Shown here: positions 24,464-34,157 of the stretch, in pieces
How positions within the stretch are numbered: position 1 is the first letter of the stretch
How the letters are laid out: each line of letters starts with the position of its first letter
Assembly: GCF_003201205.1 (NCBI RefSeq)
Contig: NZ_QICN01000001.1
Span: 744,001 to 808,000 of the forward strand
Length of the DNA: 64,000 nucleotides
Direction of reading: 5' to 3'
From: Sinimarinibacterium flocculans
Lineage (GTDB): Bacteria > Pseudomonadota > Gammaproteobacteria > Nevskiales > Nevskiaceae
Notes under the pieces: model-generated
What the model was told of the DNA's origin: nothing
What the model saw: only the letters and a program-made list of their open reading frames with translations
Databases searched by the model: none
Position numbers and translations under genes: made by a program

Positions 24464-27148
24464 ATGATGTTGAAGCAGCTGGCGGTGTCCGTCTTATTGC
24501 ATGCGTTGGCAGCGACGGAGGTGTTGGGTGCTGAGCTTCCCGGCGAGTCCGGGGGAGCGGACGACAGTCTGGAGTTCCTCCTGGAAGACGCGATCGCCGG
24601 TGATCAAGGTCAGAATCAGCCTCATGATCAAAATCAGCCTGCTGAGAACAGGGCGAGCGACAACGTCTCGCAGCCGAAGTCTGATGGTGCGGAATCCTCG
24701 GTCAGTGATGAGCCGGGTGGGCAGGTGGCAGGTCCGGACGGAGGGGCGGTGCCGACCATTCCTGTGGAGAGCCTCTCGGAAAATGAGGGAGAGCTCGCAG
24801 CTCCGAGCACAAGGTCACCCCAAAGCCGGTTCATCGAAGAAATCGTCGTGACGGCCGAAAAGCGTGAAGAGAACGTGCAGGACGTTCCCATCACAGTTCA
24901 AGCGTTTTCAGGCGAACTGCTCGCCGCGAAGGGCGTCACTGAACCGATTAAGCTGGCCGCGCTCACGCCTGGGATGACGTACACAGAGTCCTTTGGCGCT
25001 ACGTTTATATACATTCGAGGCATTGGCTTAGACGCTTTTCTGACGGGCGATCCAGCAGTCGCCTACTACGTCGACGGGGTCTACAACCCAATGCCTTTCG
25101 GCCAGAACCAGAACTTCGGCCGTGTTGAGCGGATTGAGGTGCTGAAAGGCCCGCAGGGCACCTTGTTCGGCCGCAACGCCAGTGGCGGCGCGGTCTCCGT
25201 CATCACGGAGACTCCCGATCCGTCCGGTTTTTCCGCGTCCCTCGGCGCCGCCTATAGAATCTACGACCACAAGAACGTGGATTCAGACGGCTACAGCTAC
25301 AACGCATTCTTCAATGTTCCTTTGGCAGACAGCATCGCTGCGACGTTTGCCGGATACTGGGATGACGCTGACCACTGGTACAGCAACGCCCCAGGATCGC
25401 CACGCGACGATCGAGGTATCGAATTTCCAAGATCAACACAACAAGGATTGCGCGCGAAACTGCGTTGGGAGCCGACCGACAGGAGCAGCCTGACGCTTTC
25501 GTATACTGACTATTCGCAAAACGGTGTCGGCACTCTTGCGCTCAATAACACACAGCCGTCGCTCGTAACAATGTTGCTTGGAGGTTTGCCATCGGATGAC
25601 GACTACTTGTCCGAGCAGGAGGCGATTGATGACCAGCAGGAGACAACCAGTGAGACCTTCTCCGCCGAACTGAAGTGGAAAACCGACCCCATGGAAATCA
25701 GACTGCTGGGAAGCAATCAAGAGATAGGGGTGGGTGATTTTGACTATGATTTCGATGGGACCAGCTCTCCAATCATAACCTTTGGTGATAGCGCCGCCGA
25801 AGACGTAAAGACAGTTGGCATTTATGGCACGATCACTACCGCCGAGCTGCAGTTTACGTCCGAGCCAGGTTGGGGACCAGACTGGCTGAAGTGGGTCGGC
25901 GGCTACTACTACTTCGATAGTCAGCTCGGACTAGACCCGGTGGCGTCTCTGCTCAGTGCCGAGTCGGTGATTGTTGGTCCTGGGGGCGGCGTGGCGTTAA
26001 ACTTTTTCGACCTCATATCGCTTGGCTTGCCTCTGGGGCAGCTACTCTCTGGCCTTCCACAGCCGGTGCAGCAGATTCTTGGGCCACTCCCTCTGTTGGG
26101 AGGGGTTCGGTTCATACCTGCCGGCGAGACTCAGACAACAGCGCACGCGCTGTACGCGCAAATCGACGTCGACGTTACAGACTGGCTTGGTCTGACCTTG
26201 GGGCTGCGCTACCAAGATGAGAATCGAGAAGTGACCAAATCCAACTTTTCGCTGACGACACTCGATGGGGGCACCATACAGGTCTTCGACTTTGTAGATG
26301 GCTCACTCTTCCCGCCACCAACACCGGCGGACAAACAGACGCTTTCACCCAAAGTGGGGCTCAACTTCCGACCGGCGGATGGACTGCTGTTCTATGCATC
26401 CTGGCAGAAGATTAGCAAGAGCGGAACGTTCAACATCATCAATATCTATACTGGCGTGGACGAACTACCGCAGGAGAAACTTGAGGCCTACGAGGTCGGG
26501 GCAAAGACCGAGTGGTTTGATGGCTTGCTGCGCCTGAATGCAGCGGCGTGGAACTACGATATTACCGACCTTCAGGTACAGTTTATATCGTTCTTTACAG
26601 GGGGGGCCGTCAGTTTCGACCGTGCCGAAGAGGCGCGTTCTAGGGGATTTGAGTTCGATGCGCAGGTGATTGTGCTACCGAGCCTGTTCGACTCACTGGT
26701 CTTTTCCGCGGGGGCATCAATGGTCGATGCCGAGTACATCAAATTCACGAATGGCCGCGGCTACAATGAGCAGACCGGCTTTTTGACCAGCCGCAATGAC
26801 TTTAGCGGCTTGCCGCTGAACCGGACCCCAAAGTGGACGGGCTTCGCGTCGCTCGCGAAGACTTGGAATTTCTCCTGGGGTCCACTCGAAGCTGCGGTGG
26901 ACGGAAACTACCAAGACCGAACCTGCTATGTCCCAGGTAGCACCGAGCGCTTCTGTGAGGAGGCGTACACGGTGGTGAATGCAAGAGTCAGTGCATTGCT
27001 CGAGCGGACCAACGTTAGAGTGACGGCGTCCGTGAACAATCTGGAAAATACAACCTATGTTCTGTCACAGTTCCCTAATGATTTTGGCAATAACCGGTCG
27101 TTGGCTGCGCCCAGATCCTATGTTCTGCGGCTGGATTGGTCATTTTGA
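24464..27148 (+). CDS. TonB-dependent outer-membrane receptor
   Basis: 894-aa outer-membrane transporter. A signal peptide (MMLKQLAVSVLLHALAATEVLG) is followed by an unusual acidic Gln/Asn/Ser-rich stretch of about 100 residues, then the TonB box and plug: IEEIVVTAEKREENVQDVPITVQAF, YIRGIGLDAFLTGDPAVAYYVDGVY, VEVLKGPQGTLFGRNASGGAV. The C-terminal barrel has many Tyr/Trp strands and ends RSYVLRLDWSF with the terminal aromatic residue. Family members in catabolic clusters import hydrophobic substrates. Energy could come from the TonB operon at 45827-51748. Followed by hairpins at 27201-27228 and 27246-27272 without T-runs. Confidence 0.93.
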   Translation: MMLKQLAVSVLLHALAATEVLGAELPGESGGADDSLEFLLEDAIAGDQGQNQPHDQNQPAENRASDNVSQPKSDGAESSVSDEPGGQVAGPDGGAVPTIPVESLSENEGELAAPSTRSPQSRFIEEIVVTAEKREENVQDVPITVQAFSGELLAAKGVTEPIKLAALTPGMTYTESFGATFIYIRGIGLDAFLTGDPAVAYYVDGVYNPMPFGQNQNFGRVERIEVLKGPQGTLFGRNASGGAVSVITETPDPSGFSASLGAAYRIYDHKNVDSDGYSYNAFFNVPLADSIAATFAGYWDDADHWYSNAPGSPRDDRGIEFPRSTQQGLRAKLRWEPTDRSSLTLSYTDYSQNGVGTLALNNTQPSLVTMLLGGLPSDDDYLSEQEAIDDQQETTSETFSAELKWKTDPMEIRLLGSNQEIGVGDFDYDFDGTSSPIITFGDSAAEDVKTVGIYGTITTAELQFTSEPGWGPDWLKWVGGYYYFDSQLGLDPVASLLSAESVIVGPGGGVALNFFDLISLGLPLGQLLSGLPQPVQQILGPLPLLGGVRFIPAGETQTTAHALYAQIDVDVTDWLGLTLGLRYQDENREVTKSNFSLTTLDGGTIQVFDFVDGSLFPPPTPADKQTLSPKVGLNFRPADGLLFYASWQKISKSGTFNIINIYTGVDELPQEKLEAYEVGAKTEWFDGLLRLNAAAWNYDITDLQVQFISFFTGGAVSFDRAEEARSRGFEFDAQVIVLPSLFDSLVFSAGASMVDAEYIKFTNGRGYNEQTGFLTSRNDFSGLPLNRTPKWTGFASLAKTWNFSWGPLEAAVDGNYQDRTCYVPGSTERFCEEAYTVVNARVSALLERTNVRVTASVNNLENTTYVLSQFPNDFGNNRSLAAPRSYVLRLDWSF

Positions 27149-27398
27149 AGGCCTGAGTTTTGATCTCGGGTAGGGGAGCAGTTCTGTCCTGAAAGAGGTC
27201 AGACGCCGCGCTTGATCATTCGGCGTCTCGATCTACTTCAGTTCTGATCCGCCCGCACAAGCGCGGCGGGTCTGTCTCTACGCCGACGCTTAAAAGGGCG
27301 CAGGGGCGATATTGCCTGGGCGCTTCCGGCCTTCTGGAGAATGTTTACTTGGACGAGAAGAGTGCGTCCGCTGGTGTGGTTTCTGAAGCTTACGCGCC

Positions 27399-28214
27399 AT
27401 GAGTAAAGAACAGCGGTGGAAGTATGTTCGCTTGGATCGGGACGGCGATGTCGCCATCGTGACGCTCAACCGACCCGACCGCCTCAATGCCCTCTCTGCC
27501 GATGTAATGGATGGCCTCGAAGCACATCTGGGCGCAGTCGCCACCGACCCAGCGGTACGCGCCGTTCTGTTGCGCGCGGAAGGGCGGTCCTTCTGCGCCG
27601 GAGGCGACATCAAGTCCGGAAACCTGCGTCGTGACGAGAGGGGCCGGCTCGTCCAAGCAGAGAAGGCAGCACGCCTTCGGGCACAGACCAACAGCGTGCT
27701 GCATCTGCACACGATGCCCAAGCCGACGGTCAGCGCCATGCGGGGCGCTGCAGTTGGTGCAGGGGCAGCGATCGGACTCGCGGCGGATTTTCGCCTGGGT
27801 TCCACGTCGCTCAAAATATCAATGGCGTATTCAAAAATTGGGCTCTCGAGCGATTTTGGCGGTAGCTACTTTCTAACCCTGTGGGCAGGTGCCGCGGTGG
27901 CGCGCCGCCTGATGCTCGACGCAGCGCCGGTGACCAGCGAGGAAGCGTTGCAGCTCGGATTGATCAATCAGATCATGAGCGACGATGGTCTTGATTATGA
28001 GGCACTCACGCTTGCCAAAAAACTGGCAGCTGGCCCAACTGCGGCTTATGCGCATATGAAGCATAGCCTGAATCTTGCAGCCTCTGGCGCACCGCTTGAA
28101 AGCGTTCTTGATGCGGAGGCGCAAGCCGTCGTCGAACTGAGCGAGTCACCTGATCATCAGGAGGCGGTCAAAGCCTTCATGGAGCGGAGGCTGCCTGCAT
28201 TCAAAGGGCGCTGA
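27399..28214 (+). CDS. Enoyl-CoA hydratase/isomerase family protein
   Basis: 271-aa crotonase-fold enzyme with VTLNRPDRLNALS, oxyanion segment GRSFCAGGDIKSG and GAAVGAGAAIGLAADFRLGS; SKIGLSSDFGGSYFLTLWAG takes the place of the second catalytic block. It probably hydrates or isomerises an unsaturated acyl-CoA. Convergent with the GntR regulator, 12 bases away. 250 bases separate it from the receptor gene. Confidence 0.9.
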   Translation: MSKEQRWKYVRLDRDGDVAIVTLNRPDRLNALSADVMDGLEAHLGAVATDPAVRAVLLRAEGRSFCAGGDIKSGNLRRDERGRLVQAEKAARLRAQTNSVLHLHTMPKPTVSAMRGAAVGAGAAIGLAADFRLGSTSLKISMAYSKIGLSSDFGGSYFLTLWAGAAVARRLMLDAAPVTSEEALQLGLINQIMSDDGLDYEALTLAKKLAAGPTAAYAHMKHSLNLAASGAPLESVLDAEAQAVVELSESPDHQEAVKAFMERRLPAFKGR

Positions 28215-28226
28215 AAGCCTATGATA

Positions 28227-29063
28227 TCAGTTCGCGGGAAATGCACGGATTGCTTCGCGGTCACCTTCCGGCAACCAGTCACTAACCTTCGCGAAGAATC
28301 GCTGACATACCACTCGGCAGATTTCGACGTCTCCATCCAGAACTGCTGATGCAACTTTTTCTACGAAAGTCAGGTATTCGGTTGTGCGATGAAGATTCAT
28401 ATCAAAGTAATTGTATCGCTGCGACCGGATTATTTCACGCATCACATTGAGCATCATCATCAGAGCTGGATTTCCGCTAAGTTCTCCGATCAACCGCTCG
28501 AAGTCGAGAACAAGTCGCGCGCGTGTATGTGCATCGAGCTCAAGTTCCAGCTTGCGCGCAGAAGCCTCCAACCAGAAGATTCGGACGCGCCGACGCACGT
28601 CCGGATCATCATTCCTGGCAATGCTGGCCAACGCTTCCGTGATTAACGGACCACACGCGTCATTGACCTGGCGGAGCGTGGTTCCCTTTGTGCTGAGCAA
28701 AACGCTGGCCATGCGGGTGATAACCTGCTCCGACGGAGTGCGTGCGAAAAAGCCACCGTTGACACCGCGTTTGATCAGCAGTAACTGTTCATGTTGCAGT
28801 AGACGCGCCGCTTGCCGGAATGTTGGCCGGCTCACGCCGAGCCTGCTCATCAGCTCGAGCTCTGAGCCCAGAAACAACCGCCCTGTCGGCACCGCCCTCA
28901 AAATGTCTTCGCGAAGTGTATCGGCAGCGCGCTTCACCAGTGAGTCGCCGCCCGGTGTTCCACTATCCGAACATTCCGATTTATTCGTGAGTCTTTGGTG
29001 CGTTGATTTTCTATTGACACTGACTTCATTTTGGCGGCGTGGCCGGAGGATGGCGCGTTTCAC
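28227..29063 (-). CDS. GntR-family transcriptional regulator (FadR/FCD-type)
   Basis: About 278 aa. An N-terminal winged HTH (SLVKRAADTLREDIL, LGSELELMSRLGVSRPTFRQAARLLQHEQLLLIKRGVNGGFF) is followed by an all-helical FCD-like effector domain. FCD domains often bind acyl-CoA or organic acids, so it may control this cluster. I chose GTG 29063 because AAAGGA lies 6 bases upstream; ATG 29147 would add 28 residues but has no good ribosome site. A large palindrome lies just upstream at 29174-29210. Confidence 0.82.
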   Translation of the reverse strand: MKRAILRPRRQNEVSVNRKSTHQRLTNKSECSDSGTPGGDSLVKRAADTLREDILRAVPTGRLFLGSELELMSRLGVSRPTFRQAARLLQHEQLLLIKRGVNGGFFARTPSEQVITRMASVLLSTKGTTLRQVNDACGPLITEALASIARNDDPDVRRRVRIFWLEASARKLELELDAHTRARLVLDFERLIGELSGNPALMMMLNVMREIIRSQRYNYFDMNLHRTTEYLTFVEKVASAVLDGDVEICRVVCQRFFAKVSDWLPEGDREAIRAFPAN

Positions 29064-29173
29064 TGTTGGTCCTTTCGGGTTGACATGAGCATGCGATAAC
29101 TTTGCGCTCTCGGTGCTTTTGATCGTCAGGCCGAGAGACCGCGCCATCCAGAAGCATGCCCAGAAGCGTGCAC

Positions 29174-29210
29174 AGTAGACGGACTGAGCATATGCTCAAA
29201 TCCGTCTACT
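29174..29210. promoter_or_regulatory. Large palindrome upstream of the GntR gene, probable operator
   Basis: AGTAGACGGA (29174-29183) and TCCGTCTACT (29201-29210) are perfect inverted arms around the self-complementary centre GAGCATATGCTC (29186-29197). CGTGC also repeats outside both arms. No T-run follows in either direction, so an operator for the adjacent regulator is more likely than a terminator. Confidence 0.65.
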
Positions 29211-29336
29211 TCGCACGATGGGGGGTTCTCGCACATTCTCGTCCGCTGTGCCCAGAGCCGAACGCGCGCAAGTGACTCAACGTAGTTCGGGTTCATTCAT
29301 AAAGGCAAGCGTTAGCCGGAGGCCGTTTACGTTGAG

Positions 29337-30494
29337 CTATACCACTTCTTGGGGCGCGGTCGGAATCAGCGCGCGCGAAAGCGTCTGCAAATGAACGGCG
29401 GCATTGCCGAACAGTTTCTCGGCAACATATAGGGATTTAAAGTAGTGGCCAATCGTACATTCGTCGGTTATGCCAATGCCTCCATGTAATTGAACGCCTT
29501 TGCTGGCGATATAACGGGCACTCTTGCAGATCTGAGCCTTGGCTGCCGCGACGGCGAGATGGCGCCGACCCTGGCTGTCATCAAGGTGCGCCAGTGCGCG
29601 GTACAGCATTGAGCGGGACTGCTCAAGCTCAATGAGCATGTCCGCCAGCTGATGCTGTAGAGCTTGGAAGCTGCCGATTGCCACGCCGAACTGCCGACGC
29701 GTACGCAGGTACTCTGTGGTGATTTCCAGCGCACGCTCCATCGCACCCACGGCCTGCGCACAGAGTCCGACTGTCCCATGGTCAAGCGCGCTCGAGATTG
29801 CGAAAATGCCGGTGCCCTCGCTTCCGACTCTGGCGCTCGCATCGACGAGCACGTTATCGAATGTCAGGTCTGCCACCGGGGTGCCGTCAATCAATCGATA
29901 GTTCTTGCGTGTCAATCCTGGAGTGTCTGCAGGAACCTCAAACAAGGTGATTCCGGAGGGCTCCGCTTCGACGCCATTAGTCCGTGCAGAGACCAACAGG
30001 CGCTGTGCATGTACGCCGCCTAGGATTTGTAACTTGACCCCACTAATTCTGTAGCAGTGTCCCGTCGCTACTGCGGACGTACGCACACGCTCGGGCTGCC
30101 CGGCCTGCCCGGCCTCCCGATGGGCGAGCACAACAAGAGACTCCCCCCTGACCAAGGCGGCGAGACGTTCGGTCGTCGCAGCAGGCGCTAGCGCCGTTTG
30201 CAGTGCGTGGGCGGCAAGCACGCAGACAGCTAGATATGGCTCTAACACCAAACCGCGGCCTAGTTCATGCAGAACAATTGCCGATTCGATCGGTCCTCCG
30301 CCGAAGCCCCCAAGGAGCTCGGGGATTCCGGCGCCCAGCCAACCTTGTTCCGCCATGAGCGTCCAGACCTTCTGATTGTATCCGCCTTCCGCATCGTATC
30401 TGCGGCGAACCTCAAAACTGTACTCGCGCTCAACAAACTTACGGACGCTATCCCGCAGCAGGATCTGTTCTTCGCTGAAATTGAAATCGGTCAC
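29337..30494 (-). CDS. Acyl-CoA dehydrogenase, subunit with HGGIGITDE motif
   Basis: 385 aa. N-terminus FNFSEEQILLRDSVRKFV, C-terminal signature VQLHGGIGITDECTIGHYFKSL. It follows the dehydrogenase gene at 30504 by 9 bases and is the last gene of a leftward dehydrogenase operon. Its motifs match the subunit type of 15772 and 31891, so it probably pairs with 30504 in a heteromeric enzyme. Confidence 0.9.
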   Translation of the reverse strand: MTDFNFSEEQILLRDSVRKFVEREYSFEVRRRYDAEGGYNQKVWTLMAEQGWLGAGIPELLGGFGGGPIESAIVLHELGRGLVLEPYLAVCVLAAHALQTALAPAATTERLAALVRGESLVVLAHREAGQAGQPERVRTSAVATGHCYRISGVKLQILGGVHAQRLLVSARTNGVEAEPSGITLFEVPADTPGLTRKNYRLIDGTPVADLTFDNVLVDASARVGSEGTGIFAISSALDHGTVGLCAQAVGAMERALEITTEYLRTRRQFGVAIGSFQALQHQLADMLIELEQSRSMLYRALAHLDDSQGRRHLAVAAAKAQICKSARYIASKGVQLHGGIGITDECTIGHYFKSLYVAEKLFGNAAVHLQTLSRALIPTAPQEVV

Positions 30495-30503
30495 GTCAAA
30501 ACC

Positions 30504-31712
30504 TCACTGAATCGAGCCGAGTAAGCTGCGGGCGATAATGTTGCGTTGAATCTCGTTGCTGCCGCCGTAGATGGTGGTCGCTCGGCGATAAAGGAAATCC
30601 GAAGCTACGCCGTGTGCTTCGACCGGTCCCGGGGGATAGTCGGACGGAGGTTCCCCGGTGTATTCCGGATATAGAACCAATCCGTGTGAGCCGAGTGCTT
30701 CTAGCATCAGATCACCTAGCGTTTGTTGCAGCTCCGAGCCGCGCACGTGAAGCACCGAGCCGCACGGCCACTGGGGCGTGTCGGATGTGTTGTCGCGCTC
30801 ACTGAGCGCGCGCAAGGTCATGAACTCAAGCGCCTCTAGTTCCACCTGAGCTTGCGCCAACCGCTGCGAAAACACCGGATTCTCGATCAGCGGCGGCATC
30901 CCATCGTGCGACTGCGAAGCTAAGGATAGCGCGCGCGCGAACATGCGCTTGTTGCGTGGGACCTCGGCGCTCCACGCGCGTTCGTGCTCGAGCAGAAATT
31001 TGGCGTAGGTCCAACCGGCACCCGGCTCGCCAACCAAATTCTCCCGTGGCACCCGCACCTGATCGAAGAACACTTCATTCAAACTGTGCGCGCCGTCGAT
31101 CGAGATAATCGGCCGAACAGTGATGCCGGGAGAACGCATGTCCACCAGGAGAAATGAAATTCCCTTCTGTGGCTTGGCCGTCGGATCGGTGCGTACGAGC
31201 ATGAAGATCCAGTCTGCGAAATGTCCCTGCGTTGTCCAGATCTTGTGGCCGTTTACGATGTAGTGCTCGCCATCAAGCACGGCAGCTGTGCGCAAGGAGG
31301 CCAGATCTGAGCCGGAATTTGGCTCCGAAAAGCCTTGGGCCCACCACACATCGCCGCGCAGGATCGGTGGCAGATGCCGCGCCTTCTGCTCCTCGGAGCC
31401 GAAGGTGTAGAGAACCGGGGCAAGCAGTGACAGTCCACCGGCGGGACGCGGGGGCGCGCCGGCCATGGCGCATTCCTCCTCGAACACCAATTGCTGCACT
31501 GGCGACCAGCCGGTTCCGCCATACTGTACTGGCCAATTGGGCGCTGACCACCCCTGACGGTGCAGTATTTTCATCCACGCCAAGGAATCTTCGCGGAGTT
31601 CGTGATAGCCACGCAGCGTACGTCTCGCCAAGTCCGGGGAAAGCTTGTCGTGCAGAAATGTTCGAACGGTCTGGCGAAACGCTTCAATCGACGGATCGAT
31701 AGAAAAGTGCAT
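30504..31712 (-). CDS. Acyl-CoA dehydrogenase, partner subunit
   Basis: About 402 aa from ATG 31712, which has AGGAG 8 bases upstream; the open frame reaches 31775. Motifs: WWAQGFSEPNSGSDLASLRTAA, VNGHKIWTTQGHFADW and the C-terminal TTIYGGSNEIQRNIIARSLLGS. It is the GGxxEIQRN-type subunit and sits directly before the HGGIG-type subunit 29337. 178 bases separate it from the next pair. Confidence 0.9.
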   Translation of the reverse strand: MHFSIDPSIEAFRQTVRTFLHDKLSPDLARRTLRGYHELREDSLAWMKILHRQGWSAPNWPVQYGGTGWSPVQQLVFEEECAMAGAPPRPAGGLSLLAPVLYTFGSEEQKARHLPPILRGDVWWAQGFSEPNSGSDLASLRTAAVLDGEHYIVNGHKIWTTQGHFADWIFMLVRTDPTAKPQKGISFLLVDMRSPGITVRPIISIDGAHSLNEVFFDQVRVPRENLVGEPGAGWTYAKFLLEHERAWSAEVPRNKRMFARALSLASQSHDGMPPLIENPVFSQRLAQAQVELEALEFMTLRALSERDNTSDTPQWPCGSVLHVRGSELQQTLGDLMLEALGSHGLVLYPEYTGEPPSDYPPGPVEAHGVASDFLYRRATTIYGGSNEIQRNIIARSLLGSIQ

Positions 31713-31890
31713 TAAATAACTCCTGAGAAACCCCGAATGGTCAATGGGGTACGAGAGCGGGTTAGCCCAAAACACATCGTGATCAGTCCAAGTCTCAAAC
31801 CGGGCTCATGTTATGGGCCTGGCGGCGGAAGATATCGGTGCGGTTTCGAAGGAAAAGCGCTCGCGAGGCCATCATCGCCGCCCGAAGTGC

Positions 31891-32970
31891 TTACCAGCCC
31901 GCAAGATCCGCATAGCGTGCTCGATGCTTGGGTGCCCCGCCAAGGAACGCGTAGTCGAACATTGCTCGCTTGACATAGATCTGAATATCGCAGTCCCACG
32001 TATAGCCGATGCCGCCGTGTGCCTCCACGGAGCCTCGCGATACTTGAATATAACAGTCAGTCAGATGGGCCTTGGCCAGCGCCGCAGCCGGGCTGGCCTG
32101 CTCTGGGATGCGGTCGAAGGCGTGCGCGGCATACCAGTAGAGTCCACGAGCCGGCTCTATCGCAACGGCAAGGTCTGCCAGTTGGTGCTTGAGGCCCTGG
32201 AATGCGCCGATTGGCCGGCCAAATTGCTCGCGAGTTTTTGCATAGTCCACCGTGCGTTCCAAGCAGCAGTTCGCACCACCGAACGCGTCGGCCGCTAGGA
32301 GAACGCGCGCAGCGTTGCAAAGCCGTTCGGCGACGTCAGGGGCGGCCGTCAGCAATGAGGCCGGAGTTTTGTGAAACTGGATGCGGCCCAGTCTGCGTGT
32401 TCGATCCACGCTATCCTCCTCAGAAATCTCCAAACCCGGCGCATCGCGTTCGACGAGGTACAACTGCCCTCCAGAAGTGCCGACGACAATCAAGTCCGCC
32501 GCCGCCGCAAACGGAACGCGAGTCTTGGTCCCAACCAGCACCGGGGCCGCCGAAGGCAACTGCCACTCCTCTGGCCACCAGAGCGAGGCGCCCTCGGCGA
32601 ACGCCACTGTGCCAATCACTTCACCCGATGCAAGTCCGGGCAGCCACCGACGGGCCAAGGTCTTGTTGCTCGACCAAGCCAGCGCAAGGCCCGCCAAACT
32701 GTGCCCAAGAAAGGGCCCTGGTGTGGCGGCAGCACCAAGGATCTCGGCAACCAAGGCAAGGTCGATAAGTTCCAGTCCCATGCCCCCAGCCTCTTCCGGT
32801 AGCGCCAAGCCGGTCACGCCAATATCGGCCAAACCCTTCCAAAGTGCTATGTCGTGGCCCGATGAACTATCAAAGATTCGATGGAGGTCGACAGACTGGC
32901 AGGTCTTGGCAAGGTAGCGACGGACCGCCTCCTGGATTTCTTGCTGATCATCGGAAAGCAGGAAGTTCAT
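31891..32970 (-). CDS. Acyl-CoA dehydrogenase, subunit with HGGIGYTWD motif
   Basis: 359 aa. N-terminus FLLSDDQQEIQEAVRRYLAKT; C-terminal motif VEAHGGIGYTWDCDIQIYVKRAMF. The start overlaps the stop of 32967-34157 by four bases, so the two are translationally coupled, as expected for subunits of one enzyme. The central FAD/substrate region is less conserved than in single-chain dehydrogenases. Confidence 0.9.
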   Translation of the reverse strand: MNFLLSDDQQEIQEAVRRYLAKTCQSVDLHRIFDSSSGHDIALWKGLADIGVTGLALPEEAGGMGLELIDLALVAEILGAAATPGPFLGHSLAGLALAWSSNKTLARRWLPGLASGEVIGTVAFAEGASLWWPEEWQLPSAAPVLVGTKTRVPFAAAADLIVVGTSGGQLYLVERDAPGLEISEEDSVDRTRRLGRIQFHKTPASLLTAAPDVAERLCNAARVLLAADAFGGANCCLERTVDYAKTREQFGRPIGAFQGLKHQLADLAVAIEPARGLYWYAAHAFDRIPEQASPAAALAKAHLTDCYIQVSRGSVEAHGGIGYTWDCDIQIYVKRAMFDYAFLGGAPKHRARYADLAGW

Positions 32971-34157
32971 ACGTTTTTCTCCCTTGGCAATCCAAGTCCG
33001 CGTTCAGCGATGATGTTGCGTTGTATGTTCGACGTTCCGCCGCCGATGGTGAGCCCCAATGAAGCAAAGAAGCGAAGGTTCCACTTCTCGGGCCCAGCGC
33101 CGCGGGTCGATCCGGTCGGCGGTGCCAACAAAAATGCGTCGCCGACCAAATCCTGTGCTATGGCGGCGACCTTATGGCTGATATTCGTGTTGACGAGCTT
33201 GTTCATCAGCGTAATAGACCCCGGATTCTGGCCATGGGCAGTCATCGACAATTGTCGATAGCTGGAATACAGATGTGCTTGCACCTCACCGGCAAGTACG
33301 CTAAGACGTTCTCGCATGATCGGGTGCGCCAGTGCGGGTACGCCCTCAAAGTTGCTCTTGCGCGCCAAAGACAAGAGCTTCTCGAACAACTCAACGGATG
33401 ACTCCGCCCCGCCAATCATGCTGCGTTCATGATTAAGAGTAGCTTTTGAGACGCGCCACCCTTCTCCGCGGCCTCCGACCAACCAGTCCGCCGGAGTCGT
33501 CGCATCGTCGAAAAACACTTCACAGAATTCCGCGCTACCGGTCATCTGCTTCAGTGGCCGGATGCGAACGCCTGGTTGCCGGAGGTCGACCAACAGGTAG
33601 GAAATGCCCTCGTACTTGCTTGGCGCATCGGGCTCGGTGCGAGCGAGCAAGAACATGTAGTGGGCATGCTGAGCCAGCGTACTCCAGATCTTCTGCCCAT
33701 TGATGTGCCATTGGCCGTTACGTAGTTCGGCGCGCGTACGCAGCGAGGCCAGATCGGAGCCAGCATTGGGCTCGGAGTAACCCTGAGCCCAACGGATGTC
33801 GCCGGTCAAGGTCTCTGGAATGAATCGCTGTTTCAGCGCCTCGGTACCGCACTCAAGTAGCGTCGGCACCAGCATGGACGTGCCGATCCCCGGCTCTTCC
33901 ATTGGCGCTCCAACAGCTGAAAACTCCGTCCGAATGATCTGGGCCTTAAGTAAATCGGGCGACTGTTCAGACCCGCCATAGGCTCGAGGCACTGATCGAT
34001 ACAAATAGCCCCGCTCGACAGCCAACCTTCGAAAAGTCTGCTTGTAGTCACTCTTTCTGCTGTGCTGCGGGGCATCCGAAGGGGGCCAGTGCTCGGCGAG
34101 AAACGCTCGTACTTCTCGTCGAAACGTTTCGTATATAGAATTGTAGGTTAGTTCCAT
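32967..34157 (-). CDS. Acyl-CoA dehydrogenase, partner subunit
   Basis: 396 aa. WAQGYSEPNAGSDLASLRTRA and INGQKIWSTLAQHAHYMFLLARTEP are the FAD/substrate motifs; the end is LGLTIGGGTSNIQRNIIAERGLGLP, again with GG where a catalytic Glu might be expected. First gene of the leftward dehydrogenase operon (34157 to 29337). Confidence 0.9.
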   Translation of the reverse strand: MELTYNSIYETFRREVRAFLAEHWPPSDAPQHSRKSDYKQTFRRLAVERGYLYRSVPRAYGGSEQSPDLLKAQIIRTEFSAVGAPMEEPGIGTSMLVPTLLECGTEALKQRFIPETLTGDIRWAQGYSEPNAGSDLASLRTRAELRNGQWHINGQKIWSTLAQHAHYMFLLARTEPDAPSKYEGISYLLVDLRQPGVRIRPLKQMTGSAEFCEVFFDDATTPADWLVGGRGEGWRVSKATLNHERSMIGGAESSVELFEKLLSLARKSNFEGVPALAHPIMRERLSVLAGEVQAHLYSSYRQLSMTAHGQNPGSITLMNKLVNTNISHKVAAIAQDLVGDAFLLAPPTGSTRGAGPEKWNLRFFASLGLTIGGGTSNIQRNIIAERGLGLPREKNV

